64,000 nt of DNA from Termitidicoccus mucosus (GCF_038725785.1 NZ_CP109796.1:6262501-6326500), one strand, 5' to 3'. Counted from the stretch's first letter, positions 28,206 to 37,515 are shown. Notes: generated by a model not told the origin, from the letters alone. Translations and numbers: made by a program.

Positions 28206-28320
28206 TTAATCGCGGAAACACGGAAGGACGGAAGCCCTGAAAAAAGGAGAAGATTGGCTTGCTTCCGTGTTGGCTGATGTCGCTTCGCTCGGAACCGAAA
28301 TTTCGTGCTTCCGCGGTTAA
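28206..28320. repeat. Intergenic inverted repeat (TTAATCGCGGAAACACG type)
   Basis: Outer arms 28206-28222 and 28304-28320 match in 15 of 17 positions. An inner pair (AACACGGAAG at about 28217 with CTTCCGTGTT at about 28262) gives a second hairpin. It fills most of the 222-nt gap between the ADP-ribosylglycohydrolase and symporter genes. Confidence 0.65.
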
Positions 28321-28408
28321 TTTAATGGTTCGGTTTTAATGGCCACAAAGAGGCACAAAAAGGAGTGCTTGTTTTGTGCGTCTTTTCGGCTATTTTAATG
28401 GTTGTTTT

Positions 28409-29854
28409 TTAATTGGTGGCTTGGCTTAGGTCTCGGGGTTGAGCGCGGCGTGCCTCCAGTTTGGTGCGGATAGCGTAGGCGTCCTTTTCATCAATCGGGA
28501 AGCGCAGCACGATGAAGATCGTGAGCGCCAGCGCGGTGGCGGGGACGAGCATATACAGCAGGCGCATGATGACGAGCGCCTCCGCCGCCTGGCCGCCGCC
28601 CAGCTCCGCCTTGAAGCCGGAGAACGCGACCGCGAAGCCCGACAGCAGCAGCGCCAGCGTCAGCCCGAACTTGAAGGCCCAGGCGAACACCGCGTTCAAC
28701 GTGGCCTCGCGGCGGACGCCGTGCTCGAACTCGTCCACGTCGCAGACATCGGCGACCATCGAGCCGAGCAGGGTCCAGAGGGCGGCCATGCCGGAGCCCA
28801 TCAGGAGCACGGGGACGAGCTGGAGGTAGGGATAAGCCGGGTTGTAGCAAACCCACTTGAGCAGGGTGCCGGCCAGCGGGAAACACAGGGCGGCGGCGAG
28901 CGTGCGGCGTTTGCCGAAGCGGGTTGACGCCCAGGTGATGAGCGGCAGCGCGGCCATGCTGCTCAGGCAGTAGGTCGAGCCGGACCAGCCCTGCACCGCG
29001 GACGCGGCCCGCATGTCGCCGCCGTGGACATAATAAATGTTTATATAATAGCCCAGGCTGTTCACCATGAATATGCCGACGGCCATCAGCGCCACTGAAT
29101 ACAGCAGCTGCCGGAAGGGTTTCACGCCGACGGCCTCTTTCAGGCTTTTTATAAGGGGCAGTTTTTTCTGGCGCGTGACGGCGGCCTGCGCACGCTCCTT
29201 GATAAACAAAGCCGGCAGAATGCCGAGGAGCGCGATGGTCAGACCGATGCCGGCGCCGACCCAGCGCATGCCGTCGAGCGTGTCGGAAAAGCACGGGCGC
29301 TGCGAGAGCCAGAGCATCCAGGCCGTCGAGATGCCGGAGACCGAGCCGAAGAAGGTCTTGTAGGCCATGACGCGCGTGCGCTCGTGGTAGTCGGGGCTCA
29401 TTTCCATGCCCAGCGCGCCGAAGGCCATGGCGAAGACGGCGTAGGCGGTGTAGAACAACAGCGACATGGCCAGGAAATGGGAAAAATATCCCCATTGCGA
29501 CCAGCCGTGTGGCACCATCCAGACCAGCGCGAACAATAATCCGCACAGGATCGAGCCGGTGACGATAAACGGCTTGCGCCGGCCCCAGCGGGTGCGGGCA
29601 TTGTCCGAGGCACTGCCGACAAACGGGTCCACGATGGCGTCCCACAACCGGGGCAGCGCGAGCGCGGTGCTGACCATGCCGGGGTCAACCGCGAGCGTCA
29701 TGTTGAACACCGGGTTGGCCATGGTGTTGATGCCGTTCTGCATGGTGTTGTCGGCGAAGGCCCCGCCACCGTAGGCGAGCTTCTGCGCGACGGGCACCCG
29801 GTCCTCCGGCGCAGTTTGGTGCGGCTGGCTTTTGTTGTTCACGGGGTCGGGCAT
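28409..29854 (-). CDS. GPH-type sugar:cation symporter (MFS), copy 1
   Basis: 481 residues with about 12 membrane helices, of the glycoside-pentoside-hexuronide:cation symporter family. It begins with KLAYGGGAFADNTMQNGINTM and has LWDAIVDPFVGSASDNARTRWGRRKPF, the D-x-G-RRKP-type loop 2-3 signature of the family. It probably imports mono- or disaccharides released by the surrounding glycosidases. Bases 28445-29815 are repeated almost exactly at 38695-40065, where only four amino acids differ. The N-terminal 15 residues and the last 9 are unique to this copy. Confidence 0.93.
   Translation of the reverse strand: MPDPVNNKSQPHQTAPEDRVPVAQKLAYGGGAFADNTMQNGINTMANPVFNMTLAVDPGMVSTALALPRLWDAIVDPFVGSASDNARTRWGRRKPFIVTGSILCGLLFALVWMVPHGWSQWGYFSHFLAMSLLFYTAYAVFAMAFGALGMEMSPDYHERTRVMAYKTFFGSVSGISTAWMLWLSQRPCFSDTLDGMRWVGAGIGLTIALLGILPALFIKERAQAAVTRQKKLPLIKSLKEAVGVKPFRQLLYSVALMAVGIFMVNSLGYYINIYYVHGGDMRAASAVQGWSGSTYCLSSMAALPLITWASTRFGKRRTLAAALCFPLAGTLLKWVCYNPAYPYLQLVPVLLMGSGMAALWTLLGSMVADVCDVDEFEHGVRREATLNAVFAWAFKFGLTLALLLSGFAVAFSGFKAELGGGQAAEALVIMRLLYMLVPATALALTIFIVLRFPIDEKDAYAIRTKLEARRAQPRDLSQATN
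28445..29815. repeat. Duplicated symporter segment, copy A
   Basis: A 1371-nt segment inside the symporter gene, matching 38695-40065 base for base without insertions or deletions and with only scattered substitutions. Similarity stops abruptly at both ends, inside the coding region. Confidence 0.9.
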
Positions 29855-29960
29855 CGGGTTTTTGTATGATTATTTGTGCCTTCGTCTGTTTTTTAACCGC
29901 GAAGGGCGCGAAGGATGCGAAGAGAAGGACTTTTCGAATAGTGCCGTCGGGAGCCGAAGG

Positions 29961-30917
29961 CTAGGCACGGAGGATGAAAGGGTTTTTTCTAAAACAGGCA
30001 TCCACCAAATCATCCAGTCGGGCCTCGGCGAGGCCGATGCAGGTGTCGGAGGCGCCATAGTAGATTTTCACCGTCTTGTCGTCCTCCACAATGGCGTTGC
30101 AGGTGAAGACGACATTGCCCACACGACCGGTGAGCTCATAATCATGCTCGGGCCAGAGCACGGCGTCCTCGCTGCGGGCGATGACGCGCGCCGGGTTTTG
30201 CAAGTCCAGCAGGCAGACGCCCAGGCGGTAAACCATGCCGACGCCGGTGGACGCGACGCCGTGGTAAAGTTCCAGCCAGCCCTGGTCGGTTTTAATGGGC
30301 ACGGCGCCGGCGCCGACCTTCAGGCTGTCCCACAGGCCGGAGCGCGGTCCCATCACGGGCTCGGACTTCCCCCAAAAAACAAGGTCGGGCGAATAGCTCA
30401 CCCACATGCCGCAGGTGTCGTTGGGATCGCCGAAGGGCCGATCGAGGCGTACGTAGAGACTGTTGATTTTCTCGGGGAATAACACCCCATTGCGGTTCCC
30501 CTGTTCGCTGGCGATGGAGACACGCGTGAAGGTTTTGAAATCGATTGTTTTCACGATGCCCAGCCTGACGCCGCCGGCTTCGGAACTGCTGGCGTAGATG
30601 ATAATATACTCGTTGCCTATTTTAGTAATGCGCGGGTCATAGACACAATCCTCCCGATGGGCGGGATCAGGTGCGGGCCAGTTCACCGGCGCGGAATCCG
30701 TCCGCCAGGAAACGCCGTCGCGGCTCCGGGCCAGCCAGAACACGATCGGCTGTGCCTCTGTCGCCGCGTCGACCATCATTAGGTATTCGCCGTTGAATTT
30801 AATCGCGCCCGGATTGAAGGCATACATGACGCCGGGCGGAAAATTACCGGGGGCGAGCACGGGATTGAGCGGGTGCTTTTTGAAGACGCGGGAGTCTGGA
30901 TTGTTTGGAATCATCAA
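29961..30917 (-). CDS. GH130 family beta-mannoside phosphorylase/hydrolase-like protein
   Basis: 318 residues, a five-bladed propeller typical of GH130. Family segments are visible: the N-terminal KKHPLNPVLAPG, YAFNPGAIKF, EDCVYDPRITKI (the Asp is the general acid in this family), YHGVAS and YYGASDTCIGLA at the C-terminus. There is no signal peptide. Known members phosphorolyse or hydrolyse beta-1,4- or beta-1,2-mannosides, so this gene points to mannose-containing oligosaccharides in the cytoplasm, feeding mannose-1-phosphate if it is a phosphorylase. It sits 106 nt upstream of the symporter on the same strand. The phosphate-binding basic residues would have to be modelled to separate phosphorylase from hydrolase. 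Confidence 0.88.
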   Translation of the reverse strand: MMIPNNPDSRVFKKHPLNPVLAPGNFPPGVMYAFNPGAIKFNGEYLMMVDAATEAQPIVFWLARSRDGVSWRTDSAPVNWPAPDPAHREDCVYDPRITKIGNEYIIIYASSSEAGGVRLGIVKTIDFKTFTRVSIASEQGNRNGVLFPEKINSLYVRLDRPFGDPNDTCGMWVSYSPDLVFWGKSEPVMGPRSGLWDSLKVGAGAVPIKTDQGWLELYHGVASTGVGMVYRLGVCLLDLQNPARVIARSEDAVLWPEHDYELTGRVGNVVFTCNAIVEDDKTVKIYYGASDTCIGLAEARLDDLVDACFRKNPFILRA

Positions 30918-30934
30918 ATGAATGGTCTGTTTTT

Positions 30935-31010
30935 ATTCACCGCAAAGGCGCAAAGAGCACAAAGGAATGAATTTTATAAAGAACAGCTATTAATATCCTT
31001 TGTGGTGAAT
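30935..31010. repeat. Intergenic inverted repeat (ATTCACCRCAAAGG type)
   Basis: ATTCACCGCAAAGG (30935-30948) faces CCTTTGTGGTGAAT (30997-31010), with one mismatch in 14. The intervening GCGCAAAGAGCACAAAGG is characteristic of a dispersed repeat phrase seen in many Planctomycetes-Verrucomicrobia genomes. Confidence 0.65.
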
Positions 31011-31027
31011 TTATTTGTCCGGTTTTA

Positions 31028-31102
31028 CTGTCCACAGATTACACAGATTCGCACAGATTGTTTTTAATAATTTGTTTTTTAATCTGTGCAATCTGTCGAC
31101 AG
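31028..31102. repeat. Intergenic inverted repeat (CACAGATTACACAGATT type)
   Basis: The 22-nt arm starting CTGTCCACAGATTAC at 31028-31049 faces its inverted copy at 31081-31102 with two mismatches, separated by an AT-rich centre. It lies just downstream of the GH5-NHL gene (stop at 31116) and may serve as its terminator. Confidence 0.7.
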
Positions 31103-31115
31103 TTTAATGGGTGGT

Positions 31116-34100
31116 TTATTTCAGGCGGAAGCGGCGGGCGAGGAGGAGGAGGAGGGCGACCAGGGCGGGGAGGAGCGGGGTGGGCGCTCCGCCGCCGCCG
31201 TCCTGGCTCTTGGTCGGCAGCGTGTAGGACGGGATGGGCGGAACCGGCGAGGCGACAGCGACGGGGGCGAGCGTGGCCACCTTGTCGTCCGCGCCGATGA
31301 CACGGATGGCGCGGTTGCCGGTGTCGGCTATATACAAGGTGCCGCTCGCGGACAGCGTGATGTCGCGCGGCTGGTTGAACCACGAGGTGGTTCCGCCGGC
31401 ATCTTTGAAGCCGGACACACCAGGCGCGCCGGCGACGATGCTGACGACGCCAGCAGGCGTGATTTTGCGAATGAGGGAGTTGCCGGTGTCGGCCAGGTAA
31501 ATGTCGCCATCGCCGTCCACGATGAGGCCGCCGGGACTGTTAAAACGCGCGTCCGCACCGGCGCCGTCGGCGAAGTCCGGCTCCTCCGCCTTTCCGGCGA
31601 GGGTATCTACCGCGCCGCTGGCGAGCTCGACAACGCGGACGGTGTGGTTGCCGGTGTCGGCGACATAAAGAAAATCATTCGCACCGCCTGCCTCGAACAG
31701 CGCCACGCCAGCGGGGCCATTGAACTGGGCAAGCGTGCCGGTGCCGTTCGCCGTGCCTGACACGCCGCTGCCAGCGACGATGCTCACCTCACCGCCGGCT
31801 GTGATCTTGCGGATTTGGTGGTGGTCGCGGTCGGCGATATAAACAGTGCCGGCGGTGTCGGCGGCAAGGCCGACAGGATGGCTGAGGACGGCGGCGGTGC
31901 CGGATATGAAAGTCTTGATGGAGGCACCGGTGTCGGAGACGCGCAGCGCGGAGTTTCCGGTGTCGGCTATATACAAGGTGCCGGAGCGCACGGCGAGGCC
32001 AGAAGGGTTCCTGAAGCGCGCCTGCAGCCGGTCGTCGTCAGTCACGCCCGCAGTGCCGCTGGCGCCGGCAAAAGTATAGACGGCGCCAGCAGCGGTGAGT
32101 GCATGGAGGATATGTTTTTCAGAGTCCGCTATATAAATCTCGCCTGAGTCCACGGCGGCAAGCGCGGCGGGGGTGCCGAAGGGGCCGGAGGTGGAAGGCA
32201 GGATGGTAACGGTGGCAGGCGCACTTTCGGCGAAGCCGTCGGGGCCGGTCACTTTCACCATATAAACGCCAGCGTCGGCGGGGGAACCGGCGAGCACGAG
32301 GTCGGAGGCGGTGCCGCTGGCGACCGGCTCGCCGTCCTTGAACCATTGCCAGGACTGCGCGCCGGTGCCCGCCCTGACACCAACGGAGAGCGTGGACGGG
32401 ACGCCGACCTCGGCGGATTGCGGCTGGGGCTGGGTGTCTATAATCGGGATGACGAGGGTGCTGGCAGTGGCGGTGACCACGGTGCCGGGCGCGCTTTCAC
32501 CATAGGCGTTGGTCGCTGAAATCCTGTAATGATAAACCGCGCCGGGAGACAGCGGAGTGACGGTGCCATCTGTGTAGCCCACCCTGTAGGCACCGCTGAC
32601 GATTGTTTCCACCGCGGGCTGGTCAATGGCAACAAGGTCGGTGAACGGGCCGGATGTCCCTGTGGTGGAATACTTGATTTTATACTTTTCCGTACGTGAT
32701 GCGGCAAGCCACGTGAGGTCAATCATACCGCTGCCGAGCGGGGTGGCGGCGAGGCCGTAGGGCGGCGGCGGCGGGGTTGCGGGGATGGCGGCGTCGGGCA
32801 GCGTGTCATCATAAGCGGGCGGGGTGACGGTATCGTTGGTCGGGTCCACATAGTGTTTATAGAGGCGAATCTTATTGGTGTCCGCATAACGCATGGTGCT
32901 GTCCCGGTTATTGTCGTATTGCAATCCGGTATAAAGATCATTCGCGGAAAATTGGAAGGCGTGAATCGTCCAGTCCCAGTTTGGATAACTGACGGTGGGG
33001 TTTTCGTTATGGAACAACGAGAGGTAGTCCCGTAAAAATGTCCAGGTGCTGTCCTGCCCGGTGAGGTTTATGGGGGCGTGGCGAACGGCGCCGAACTCGC
33101 CGATGAAAATCCGGGCCTCCTTGTGTGTGTTTTGAAACTCCAGAATCGGGGCGACCCGCTCGCGCAGATAATTTTTATCGAGCACGATTGTCTCATAAGT
33201 AGGGGGATTGGCGTAACCGGTGGTGAAGTCAATCGGTCCGGGATAATAGTATCCCGAGCCGACGGCGGTGCCGTTGACGATGATGCCATCGAAGCCGTAT
33301 TTCCAGAGGGGCTGGATGTTGACGGTGCCTTGCTCGGCGTATTCGTGCGGGGAATAAATGTGAACACTATAAATGATGCCCGGCGTCTCCTCCGGGTCGA
33401 AGTATTTCAGGCGCTTGAGGTATTTTTGGTTGGCGTAACCGACCGGCTCGATCACAATGGCGTGGTAACTGTCTATCGTGCGAATGGCTACGATGACGTC
33501 GGTGACGATAGTGTTCCAAGCGTCGGCGCCATCGAGCGGGGCCACGCCGTTTTCCTTGTCCGCGTCCGGGTTTCCACCGGCATTCGGCTCATTGAATATT
33601 TCATAGCCAGCGATAGTGCCGCGCTCGTTTTTGTAGCGGGTGGCGATGGTCTTCCAGAGGCTGACGAGTTTGTTCTTGTTGGCGATGCCCGGCGCGCCGG
33701 GCTCCTGTGACCATGTGCTGTAGTTGCCGTCCGGGAAAAAGTGTGCCCCCCCGTGGAAGTCGAGAACCACCTTCATGTTGTTGCTTCTTGCCGCATCCAG
33801 AAAATTATCAATGGCAGTCCAGCCAGCGGCGGGGAAGGTCCACTCGCCGCTAATTCCATCCAACTCGGGCGTGAATGCGGGGGACGAGCCTAGGAGCTGC
33901 AACCGCATGAGTCTGGTGCCCCACGGAATGAGTGTGTCATTCATTGTAAAACTGGTCAGCCAATTGCCGGCGTTCACGCCACGCTGCGCGGCGGCGGGCC
34001 ACGATGGGGGTTCGACGACGCCGGGATCGGTCTCCAATCTTATATTGTCAATGGTCATGGGAGAGCCGGTGATCGCATTGCCGCCGGTGCGGGCGACGAT

Positions 34101-34808
34101 TCTTATGGCGAGGCCATCCTTGAAATCAATCTTCGCGCCGTCGCCCGGCGTACCGTTGTAGATGACTATGCCGCCCGGCGGCACCGCGGCACCGTCTTTG
34201 GAATTGACGGGCCGGTAGGCGCCAGCGGTCTGGGTGATGGTGACTTTCCCGTTGAGGTGCTCGTATTTGATTTTGAACGCGGCTTTCCCGTATGTCGTGG
34301 AGGCCGCGACCGGACGGGGATACGAACTCCCGCTCAGATTGATGGTGGTACCATTATATATAAGCGTGGCACCGGGGACGGTGCCTCCGTCCAAGTCATT
34401 GCCGAGGCCGGTGGGGGAAAGGCAAAACATCAATTTTTGCCCCGCCGCGCCACCACCCACCTCAAAAAGCCCGATTTCATATTTCGTGCTGTTGACACTT
34501 GAGGTGGTGTTCGGCCCGTGGAAACCGTCAAAGGAAAGTTCAAACGTTTCGGTCGCAATAAACTTGTTTTTGCTGATGACAAAAACGTTATAAGTGGAGT
34601 AACCGTTTAATATCTTGAACTCACCGCCTTCGGCGATGAAGTAGTTGCCGACCTGCGCCCCATAGGAGGGGACTTCGGTTTGCCAGTTGTCGAGGTTTTC
34701 GGCGGTGTCGAGGAAGACCGCGGCGGGGGATGGTGCGGACAGGCAGACCGCGGCCAAGGCGAGGGAGGAAAACAGCCGGAGGGCGGCCGGTGGAGTGTGT
34801 GTTTTCAT
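31116..34808 (-). CDS. Large secreted GH5-Fn3-Ig-NHL enzyme with C-terminal sorting-like tail, copy 1
   Basis: 1230 residues from the ATG at 34808, the start of a signal peptide (MKTHTPPAALRLFSSLALAA); the frame upstream to 34901 is not homologous to the paralogs. Domain order: carbohydrate-binding-like jelly roll (about 30-265), GH5 barrel (268-680) with acid/base E in GYEIFNEPN (about 406) and nucleophile in IFIGEFGAVR (about 571), Fn3 (683-785), Ig-like (790-872), six NHL repeats (about 876-1190; LYIADTGN, VYIADRDHHQIRKI) and a tail GGGGAPTP plus hydrophobic stretch plus RRFRLK. It probably acts at the cell surface on a beta-1,4-glycan, cellulose or mannan. It is divergent from the FAD oxidoreductase gene. 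Confidence 0.88.
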   Translation of the reverse strand: MKTHTPPAALRLFSSLALAAVCLSAPSPAAVFLDTAENLDNWQTEVPSYGAQVGNYFIAEGGEFKILNGYSTYNVFVISKNKFIATETFELSFDGFHGPNTTSSVNSTKYEIGLFEVGGGAAGQKLMFCLSPTGLGNDLDGGTVPGATLIYNGTTINLSGSSYPRPVAASTTYGKAAFKIKYEHLNGKVTITQTAGAYRPVNSKDGAAVPPGGIVIYNGTPGDGAKIDFKDGLAIRIVARTGGNAITGSPMTIDNIRLETDPGVVEPPSWPAAAQRGVNAGNWLTSFTMNDTLIPWGTRLMRLQLLGSSPAFTPELDGISGEWTFPAAGWTAIDNFLDAARSNNMKVVLDFHGGAHFFPDGNYSTWSQEPGAPGIANKNKLVSLWKTIATRYKNERGTIAGYEIFNEPNAGGNPDADKENGVAPLDGADAWNTIVTDVIVAIRTIDSYHAIVIEPVGYANQKYLKRLKYFDPEETPGIIYSVHIYSPHEYAEQGTVNIQPLWKYGFDGIIVNGTAVGSGYYYPGPIDFTTGYANPPTYETIVLDKNYLRERVAPILEFQNTHKEARIFIGEFGAVRHAPINLTGQDSTWTFLRDYLSLFHNENPTVSYPNWDWTIHAFQFSANDLYTGLQYDNNRDSTMRYADTNKIRLYKHYVDPTNDTVTPPAYDDTLPDAAIPATPPPPPYGLAATPLGSGMIDLTWLAASRTEKYKIKYSTTGTSGPFTDLVAIDQPAVETIVSGAYRVGYTDGTVTPLSPGAVYHYRISATNAYGESAPGTVVTATASTLVIPIIDTQPQPQSAEVGVPSTLSVGVRAGTGAQSWQWFKDGEPVASGTASDLVLAGSPADAGVYMVKVTGPDGFAESAPATVTILPSTSGPFGTPAALAAVDSGEIYIADSEKHILHALTAAGAVYTFAGASGTAGVTDDDRLQARFRNPSGLAVRSGTLYIADTGNSALRVSDTGASIKTFISGTAAVLSHPVGLAADTAGTVYIADRDHHQIRKITAGGEVSIVAGSGVSGTANGTGTLAQFNGPAGVALFEAGGANDFLYVADTGNHTVRVVELASGAVDTLAGKAEEPDFADGAGADARFNSPGGLIVDGDGDIYLADTGNSLIRKITPAGVVSIVAGAPGVSGFKDAGGTTSWFNQPRDITLSASGTLYIADTGNRAIRVIGADDKVATLAPVAVASPVPPIPSYTLPTKSQDGGGGAPTPLLPALVALLLLLARRFRLK

Positions 34809-34958
34809 GCGAGAGGTGAGTTGGTGTTGAGGTTTTCGTGATACGCTGAGGCAGAAAAGCGTCAGTGGGCAGGCAGGGAGAAACAGGAGGGGTTGCGCCA
34901 ATGGTGAAAGTGTTGCTGAATGAAGACTGGACTAGTGCAATAAAAAATGAAATCAAGA

Positions 34959-34972
34959 CGAAACTGTTTCAG
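34959..34972. promoter_or_regulatory. Predicted LacI-type operator in the GH5-NHL/FAD oxidoreductase divergent gap
   Basis: CGAAACTGTTTCAG contains the palindrome GAAAC-T-GTTTC. It ends two bases before the FAD oxidoreductase ATG (34975), covering its ribosome-binding region, and lies 151 nt upstream of the divergent GH5-NHL start. It matches the site upstream of the lacI gene at 36470-37492 in 13 of 14 bases. Confidence 0.6.
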
Positions 34973-34974
34973 AT

Positions 34975-36333
34975 ATGAAGAAAATTTCTTTCCCATCTCA
35001 TGATATTCCTGTCTGCCACGAGGCGGATATCGTAATCGCAGGTGGCAGTTGCACAGGCGTTTTCGCAGCAGTGCGTGCAGCGAGACTCGGAGCCCGGGTC
35101 GCCCTGATCGAACAGGCGAGCCTGCTGGGAGGCACGGCAACCGCCGCGCTGGTCAACCACTGGCACCGCCTTGACGACTCCGCCCGCAATAATCGCGTCA
35201 TCGGGGGGCTTACGTGGGAAGTCGTGGAACGGCTCACGCGACGCGGCGCATGCCTCGCCGTCGCCGGGCATGAGCGCATCCGTTATAAATTGAACGCCGC
35301 CGAACTCGCGATCGAGCTTGACGAGCTTGTCCGCGAGGCGGGAACGATCCGTCCGTTTCTGGCGGCAAGGGTGGTCCAGCCGGTGGTCTCCGGGGACCGG
35401 TTGACGGCGGTGGTGATCGAGGACGAATCGGGGCGGCGCGCGATAACCGGCCAGGTATTCATCGACGCGACCGGCAACGGGAACCTCGTCCGCCGGGCGG
35501 GCGGACGGGCGGCGCAGCACGCGCCCTTGCAGCCGGTTTCCCACCAATTTCTCGCCACGGGAATCCAGCGCGTGCTGGAACAAAATCCGGGGGCGCGGCT
35601 GTGGCCGGAAATCCGCGACGCCGCGCTCGCGCTGGGCCTGCGGGATAGCAATCCGTGGGTGGACATCGTGCCGGGCGCGTCCCACGTGCAAACGGTGTTT
35701 GGTGCCCGGCTGAACGGCGTCGATGGAAGCGACGCCGATCAACTGACCCAGGCGCATATCGAGGGCCGCCGTCATGCGCGGGTATTTCTCGATTTGATAC
35801 GCCAGCACTATGGTGCGACCGCGGCGGACGTGGCGCTGCTGGCCCTGCCGCACCAGATTGGAATACGGGATTCATGGCATGCCTGCTGCCTACACCGGGT
35901 CACGGCTGACGAGTTGCTGCGCGGGGAGAAATTTCCAGATGCAATTGGCAACGGGACTTATCCGTTGGACATCCACGGCCCCGAGGGGACGAGCATCCGT
36001 TACCTGGACGGGAAGGAGGAGAGGGTGTCGAAACAAGGGGAAACCAGCGAGCACCGCTGGAGAAAAGAGGGGGAGCCATGCCCCCGGTTTTACCAGATTC
36101 CTTTCCGCGCGCTCGTGCCTCAAGGTTTTTCAAACCTGCTGGTCGCGGGCCGCATTCTGGACGCCGACCGGTCCGCCTATGGCGGGCTGCGAGTGATGGT
36201 GAACACCAACCAGACCGGGGAGGCAGCCGGTGTCGCCGCCCATATCGCGCTCACCGAAAACACACACGTGCCTCAGGTTAATGCCGCCTCGCTCCGTTCT
36301 TTGTTATCCGCAGGAGGCTCCATCATGTTATAG
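34975..36333 (+). CDS. FAD-dependent oxidoreductase (FAD_oxidored family)
   Basis: 452 residues. The N-terminal dinucleotide fold is HEADIVIAGGSCTGVFAAVRAARLG, with the variant GGSCTG glycine motif and an acidic end to strand 2 (VALIEQAS), then GGTATAALVNHWH. Later segments include FIDATGNGNLVRRAGG and the C-terminal FAD motif NLLVAGRILDADRSAYGGLRVM. There is no signal peptide. Related proteins are frequent in sugar clusters of Planctomycetes and Verrucomicrobia and may oxidise or reduce a sugar intermediate; the substrate is unknown. It is the only plus-strand gene between 14 and 48 kb, with its own divergent promoter. Confidence 0.82.
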   Translation: MKKISFPSHDIPVCHEADIVIAGGSCTGVFAAVRAARLGARVALIEQASLLGGTATAALVNHWHRLDDSARNNRVIGGLTWEVVERLTRRGACLAVAGHERIRYKLNAAELAIELDELVREAGTIRPFLAARVVQPVVSGDRLTAVVIEDESGRRAITGQVFIDATGNGNLVRRAGGRAAQHAPLQPVSHQFLATGIQRVLEQNPGARLWPEIRDAALALGLRDSNPWVDIVPGASHVQTVFGARLNGVDGSDADQLTQAHIEGRRHARVFLDLIRQHYGATAADVALLALPHQIGIRDSWHACCLHRVTADELLRGEKFPDAIGNGTYPLDIHGPEGTSIRYLDGKEERVSKQGETSEHRWRKEGEPCPRFYQIPFRALVPQGFSNLLVAGRILDADRSAYGGLRVMVNTNQTGEAAGVAAHIALTENTHVPQVNAASLRSLLSAGGSIML

Positions 36334-36469
36334 CGCAATCCCTCCCCTGGATCGCATTGGCCTTACCGAAGGCTGCCCTCCTTCCTCGTTCTCCCGCCAG
36401 CGGCACCGGCCAGAGGAGAAAGAAGAAAGATTCCGACCATATACCCCCGCTTTGAACGGATCATTGGCC

Positions 36470-37492
36470 TCACTCGACAGCCTGAGTGGAGTGTCGGGCC
36501 ACAAGGGAAATGGGGAGATGAATGGAATGCGTCGGGATGGGCGTTTTTTGTCCGGTGTCCTCCGATTTCGAGGTCATTTGGCCAAAGACCATCTTGGCGG
36601 CCTCCATGCCCATCGCCTGGGCCGGAATATGCATCGCCGTCATGGGCGTGTCGAGATAGGCAAGCGTGTCAGACTCCTCAAACCCTATGATGGAGAGGTC
36701 GCGAGGCACGCGGATGTCCATGTTGCGCGCCTCGCTCTGGAAGCCGACCGCCAAATCCTCGTTGGTGATGATGGCCGCGGTCGGACGGTCGGGCAGCGAG
36801 AGCAGGCGCCGCGCGGCGCTGCGTCCGTCCTCCACCGTCGCGGAGTCAACCTCCACGCACACGGGCGGATTTGCGTCCACCTCGTCACGCAGCGCGGCCG
36901 CATACCCGGCGAAACGTTGCTGATGCCCGTGGTCAACGTGCTTGAACGACACCATCGCAATTTTCCGGTGGCCGAGCGAAAGGAGATAGCGTGCGGCATT
37001 CATCCCGGCTTGATAATCATCCAGAAGAATCTGATGCACCCCGTCGTCTTGGCTTTTATAGCCGACAATGGCATGGGGAGTTTGTGTCAGGCCGAGTTTT
37101 TCCGCCATCGCATAGCCCTGAAACATCGTAATGATGATGCATCCGGCAACCCCCTCGCGCATTACCAACTGACGCAATTCCTTGTTGTTGCGTATCTGCG
37201 GAATAAACGGCTGCATCTGGATGCCGAAGCCGGAGGCGAACGTCACGTCGCAAATCCCGCTGAGAATTCGCGATATGTAGCCGCTTTCCAACGCGCCGCG
37301 ATGCTCCGGCAAAAGCACGAGCAGGCGGTTGCGGTCGATGGCCTTCCAACGAGGCTGGAAGGCCGAGGAATCCATGATCTTACGAATGCGCTGGATGGTT
37401 TCCTCGCGCACGCCCGGACGCCCGTTGATGACACGGGACACGGTGGCGGGGGAAACCTTGGCCGCCTTTGCCACATCGTAGATGTTTGCCAT
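36470..37492 (-). CDS. LacI family transcriptional regulator, copy 1
   Basis: 340 residues from the ATG at 37492. The N-terminal HTH and hinge are NIYDVAKAAKVSPATVSRVINGRPGV. The periplasmic-binding-protein-like sensor domain spans about 60-335 (VAGCIIITMF, LGHRKIAMVSFKHVDHG, GFEESDTLAYLDTPMTAM), so it probably binds a sugar. It differs from the two other LacI regulators here, which belong to another subfamily. A palindromic CGAAACTATTTCAG ten bases upstream of its own start suggests autoregulation, and a near copy precedes the FAD oxidoreductase. Confidence 0.93.
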   Translation of the reverse strand: MANIYDVAKAAKVSPATVSRVINGRPGVREETIQRIRKIMDSSAFQPRWKAIDRNRLLVLLPEHRGALESGYISRILSGICDVTFASGFGIQMQPFIPQIRNNKELRQLVMREGVAGCIIITMFQGYAMAEKLGLTQTPHAIVGYKSQDDGVHQILLDDYQAGMNAARYLLSLGHRKIAMVSFKHVDHGHQQRFAGYAAALRDEVDANPPVCVEVDSATVEDGRSAARRLLSLPDRPTAAIITNEDLAVGFQSEARNMDIRVPRDLSIIGFEESDTLAYLDTPMTAMHIPAQAMGMEAAKMVFGQMTSKSEDTGQKTPIPTHSIHLPISLVARHSTQAVE

Positions 37493-37501
37493 ATACACGG
37501 G

Positions 37502-37515
37502 CGAAACTATTTCAG
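37502..37515 (-). promoter_or_regulatory. Predicted autoregulatory operator of LacI copy 1
   Basis: CGAAACTATTTCAG lies ten bases upstream of the lacI start at 37492. It shares 13 of 14 bases with the site at 34959-34972; the single difference (A for G) weakens one half-site. Confidence 0.55.

Noticed and set aside
31200-32180. Repeated LYIADTGN-like coding phrases as possible tandem DNA repeats or CRISPR
   Set aside because: They are NHL protein repeats with diverged nucleotides and no constant-length spacers; no CRISPR array was found anywhere.
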